Shown one piece after another: positions 61,398-64,000 of a stretch of 64,000 bases of DNA. Every line of letters starts with the position of its first letter. The stretch's first letter is position 1. The translations under genes were made by a program, and so were the position numbers. Location: the NCBI RefSeq assembly GCF_020524035.2, contig NZ_CP129013.1, forward strand, positions 2,927,001 through 2,991,000, read 5' to 3'. This DNA comes from Bacillus carboniphilus. GTDB taxonomy: Bacteria > Bacillota > Bacilli > Bacillales > JAIVKR01. The notes below the pieces were generated by a model. It saw only the letters and a list, made by a program, of their open reading frames with translations, was not told where the DNA came from and did no database searches.

Positions 61398-61712
61398 TAT
61401 TGTCTAGCTCCAGCGCCCAGCGACGAGTAGCGCTTTCGAAGCACACGACGTGCTAGCATCAACGTTAGCCACAGGAAGTGGCTGAACTTAGTTGATGATC
61501 CTCTGTGTAGATGATGTTCCATTACCTCTACGTTGACACAGGACGTGTCTGAAATTAGTAGATCATCCACTTTAGGCTTTTCGTGTTTCCTTTATCTCAT
61601 GCGGCGATGCACACGACGTGCTAGCATCAACGTTAGTTCGCGCTTCGTGACTGTTCTTAGTTGACGTTCCATTTGCTCTGCGTCGCTAAACGGGCGATTG
61701 TGCTTTTCTTTA
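61398..61712. repeat. repeat family 2, copy 3 (about 315 bp)
   Basis: TTGTCTAGCTCCAGCGCCCA, GTAGCGCTTTCGAAGCACAC, GTGCTAGCATCAACGTTAGC, then TCGTGTTTCCTTTATCTCAT and GACTGTTCTTAGTTGACGTT with CTCTGCGTCGCTAAACGGGC. It contains an extra middle segment relative to the 46.4-kb copy. Non-coding. It fills most of the gap between the thioredoxin gene and ddl; the remaining 190 bases carry only the ddl ribosome site. Confidence 0.82.
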
Positions 61713-61905
61713 TTGTAATCGATTTGGGTAGAAAATTGTTATGAGACGATTTTTGAAACTTAAATAAAATTTCATATCTTCTCTTCAATCTAATAACAAT
61801 TTCGCCTATAAATGATACAATATATTATCAAGTGTTCCAAATAATCAAATGTTCAATGAACATTTCATGATAAATTTTTAACACATTTTTTCAGGAGGAG
61901 TCAAA

Positions 61906-62979
61906 ATGAAAATTAAATTAGGACTCATTTACGGAGGGAAATCTGCTGAACATCAAGTTTCATTACAAACAGCATTAGCTGTTATTAACGCCCTAGATCA
62001 AACGAAATTTGATGTACACCCTATCTATATTAAAGAATCAGGTGAGTGGGTACAAGGACCACAAATAGAGGGGACTGTGGAAAGTGTTGAGAACCTGAAG
62101 CTGGTAGAAGGAACACAATCAGTATCTCTTTTGAATACACAACTTGTACTTGAAGATAGCTATGAAAATGAAATTGATGTCGTTTTTCCTTTGTTACATG
62201 GTCCAAATGGAGAAGATGGAACCATTCAAGGGTTACTTGAAATGATGAATCTACCCTATATAGGAAATGGTGTTTTGGCTTCAGCGACGGGAATGGATAA
62301 AGTCATTATGAAAAATATCTTCGCTCAAGCTGGGTTACCTCAGGCAAATTACTTGGCCGCTTTCAGACATGAGTGGGAAGAAAATCGTTTGACTTTATGT
62401 GAACAGGTGGAAAATAAGTTAGGTTATCCATGCTTTGTTAAGCCAGCTAACCTCGGTTCAAGTGTTGGGATTAGTAAAGCGAAGGATCAAAGATCATTTG
62501 AGCAAGCTTGTGAAGAAGCGTTTAAATATGATCGGAAAATTGTGATCGAAGAAGCTGTAGTAGGAAGAGAAATAGAGATCGGTGTTATGGGAAATGATCA
62601 GCCAGAGTGTTCAGTCGTTGGGGAGATTGCACCAAACACTGAATTTTACGATTATCAGGCTAAGTACGTTGATGGAGACACAGACTTAATTATACCAGCG
62701 TCTGTAACAGATGAAGAATATGAGCTGATTAAAACACTCGCCATTAAAGCCTTTAAATCCATTGATGGATCAGGATTAGTAAGAGCAGATTTCTTCTTAA
62801 AAGAGGATGGTGCGGTCTTAATTAATGAAGTGAATACCATGCCTGGTTTCACACCTTACAGTATGTTCCCGCTTTTGTGGAAGCATTCCGGTGTAAGCTA
62901 TCCGCAATTAATTGAACGTCTCGTACAGTTAGCGTTAGATCGTTATGAGGAGAAACAAAAGAATAAATATACTATTTAG
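61906..62979 (+). CDS. ddl: D-alanine--D-alanine ligase
   Basis: 357 residues, ATP-grasp. [73 protein letters not shown] and [31 protein letters not shown] are all conserved. It makes the dipeptide that MurF (next gene) adds to UDP-MurNAc-tripeptide. TCAGGAGGAG precedes the ATG. A small repeat separates it from murF. Confidence 0.97.
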   Translation: MKIKLGLIYGGKSAEHQVSLQTALAVINALDQTKFDVHPIYIKESGEWVQGPQIEGTVESVENLKLVEGTQSVSLLNTQLVLEDSYENEIDVVFPLLHGPNGEDGTIQGLLEMMNLPYIGNGVLASATGMDKVIMKNIFAQAGLPQANYLAAFRHEWEENRLTLCEQVENKLGYPCFVKPANLGSSVGISKAKDQRSFEQACEEAFKYDRKIVIEEAVVGREIEIGVMGNDQPECSVVGEIAPNTEFYDYQAKYVDGDTDLIIPASVTDEEYELIKTLAIKAFKSIDGSGLVRADFFLKEDGAVLINEVNTMPGFTPYSMFPLLWKHSGVSYPQLIERLVQLALDRYEEKQKNKYTI

Positions 62980-62998
62980 TAATGTTTAAAAAACAATT

Positions 62999-63130
62999 GG
63001 GGCTGTCCAAAAAGTCCATGTTCTTAGTAAATGAGGACAAATTGAAAACCCAAAAATGTCGATATAATAGCATTTTTGGGTTTTACTTTTATCAAGGTTT
63101 TGTCTGAAAAGTTACTTTATAGACAGCCCC
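62999..63130. mobile_element. 132-bp MITE with IS1182-like ends between ddl and murF
   Basis: GGGGCTGTCCAAAAAGT at the left end and ACTTTATAGACAGCCCC at the right form inverted repeats (GGGGCTGTC perfect). Inside, AACCCAAAAATG and CATTTTTGGGTT form a strong stem. The GGGGCTGTC start is like that of IS1182-type elements, so a non-autonomous derivative is likely. The element ends 15 bases before the murF ribosome site. Confidence 0.7.
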
Positions 63131-63154
63131 TTTTATTTAAGGAAGGTGAATCCA

Positions 63155-64000
63155 TTGATTAAACGTTCAATTGAACAGATCGTAAAGATGTTGAATGGAT
63201 CTTGCGATGAAACACATAAACAAAAAGAAATTGAAGGCGTTTCAACGAATTCTCGTGAAATAAAAAAGGGTCAGCTGTTTGTCCCAATCGTTGGAGAGAA
63301 CTTTAATGCTCATCATTTTGCAGAGCAAGCACTTAAAAATGGAGCATTGGCGACTTTTGGAGTGGAATAAACATGAGAAAAAACCTCCTAAAAATGGGAT
63401 CGTTATTTTTGTAGAAGACACGCTTGTTGCCTTGCAAGCCTTAGCCAAAGCATACATAGTAGATGTGAATCCAACGGTCGTAGGTGTAACGGGAAGTAAT
63501 GGTAAAACAACAACAAAGGATATGATTTCATCTATTCTAAGTGAGCGTTATGTTGTGCATAAAACAAAAGGGAACTTTAATAATCATATTGGATTGCCTT
63601 TAACTATTTTAGAGATGAAGGAACAGACTGACATTGCCGTTTTAGAAATGGGAATGAGTGGTCTTGGTGAAATAGAACTCTTATCTAGACTGGCTGAGCC
63701 TGATATTGCGATCATTACGAATATTGGAGAAGCTCACTTGCAGGATTTAGGTTCAAGAGAGGCGATTGCTGAGGCGAAGCTAGAGATTACAAAAGGGTTA
63801 AAAAATAATGGGACACTTATATATGATGGTGAGGAACCGTTGTTACAAGAGCGGGTAGATCAACACTATAAAAAAATAACCTTTGGTTATTCGAATAAAA
63901 TGGATTTTTATCCGTTAACAATTGAACAAACAAATGAAGGAACCACTTTTACTTGTTACCCATTCAATGATTCATTTTACATGCCTGTTTTAGGAAAACA
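63155..64000 (+). CDS. murF: UDP-MurNAc-tripeptide--D-Ala-D-Ala ligase MurF, one frameshift, cut by window edge
   Basis: TTG 63155 after AAGGAAGGTGA: IKRSIEQIVKMLNGSCDETH, VSTNSREIKKGQLFVPIVGE. At TTTT 63355-63358 one surplus base ends the frame; bridged it reads EWNKHEKKPPKNGIVIFVED and goes on VGVTGSNGKTTTKDMISSIL (P-loop), GNFNNHIGLPLTIL and TNIGEAHLQDLGSREAIAEA K. The gene continues past base 64000. MurF is essential, so the shift is almost certainly a sequence error. Confidence 0.92.

Overview
The window is about 64 kb of low-GC Firmicute DNA, best placed in the spore-forming Bacillaceae. Markers are a bdbDC thiol-oxidase pair, FosB, YrzI, CsoR-CopA-CopZ, a ddl-murF pair, a CotY/CotZ-type coat protein and DUF3992 (endospore-appendage type) proteins, with strong AGGAGG ribosome sites and frequent TTG/GTG starts. 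No tRNA, rRNA, CRISPR array, replication origin or intact transposase was seen. Genus cannot be fixed from the sequence alone.

Layout. 0-6.5 kb: regulator tail, DinB protein, proline symporter PutP preceded by a 33-codon membrane peptide, and an MFS exporter. 7.0-10.1 kb: copper operon csoR-copA-copZ behind a CsoR-like operator. 10.2-24.7 kb: housekeeping and stress enzymes, including a PadR/HAAS/DUF418 operon with a palindromic operator, two histidine phosphatases (one split by a small mobile element), aldo/keto reductase, MepB, MFS and Nudix, interspersed with decaying acetyltransferase and methyltransferase genes. 24.7-26.4 kb: bdbC, bdbD and fosB on the minus strand. 26.5-28.1 kb: a YVTN beta-propeller surface protein. 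28.5-33.5 kb: a CDF exporter, a cupin flanked by a 20-bp palindrome, two sulfotransferases around a glycosyltransferase, and a nest of tiny minus-strand genes including yrzI. 33.6-37.4 kb: a dihydroorotate-dehydrogenase-like domain fused to a duplicated membrane domain, translationally coupled to an AraC regulator, then an MFS gene. 37.7-41.2 kb: proC-proB-proA. 41.3-44.1 kb: a small islet of decayed short genes. 44.1-49.8 kb: Nudix, SRAP, Tag glycosylase and a glycine-betaine ABC transporter. 50.0-57.0 kb: a spore-surface region with a CotY/CotZ-like protein, two DUF3992 proteins, a double-CAP acidic protein and a second YVTN protein. 57.4-64.0 kb: a type I toxin locus, HAD and MBL enzymes, ddl and the start of murF.

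How the parts fit. Osmotic and salt adaptation is a recurring theme (PutP, proline synthesis, glycine betaine uptake). The 50-52 kb cluster looks like a spore-appendage locus: all three genes carry sigma-K-like promoter motifs and cysteine-rich, jellyroll-type sequences. The YVTN proteins lack signal peptides, as expected for proteins laid on the spore by the mother cell, but that is inference.

Two cross-cutting observations matter for any user. First, at least three families of non-coding mobile repeats are scattered through the window; one makes 7-bp target duplications and has five copies. Second, about ten otherwise well-preserved genes carry single-base indels, mostly in short homopolymers. 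These include murF, which is essential, so many of the frameshifts are probably sequencing or assembly errors and are flagged as such.
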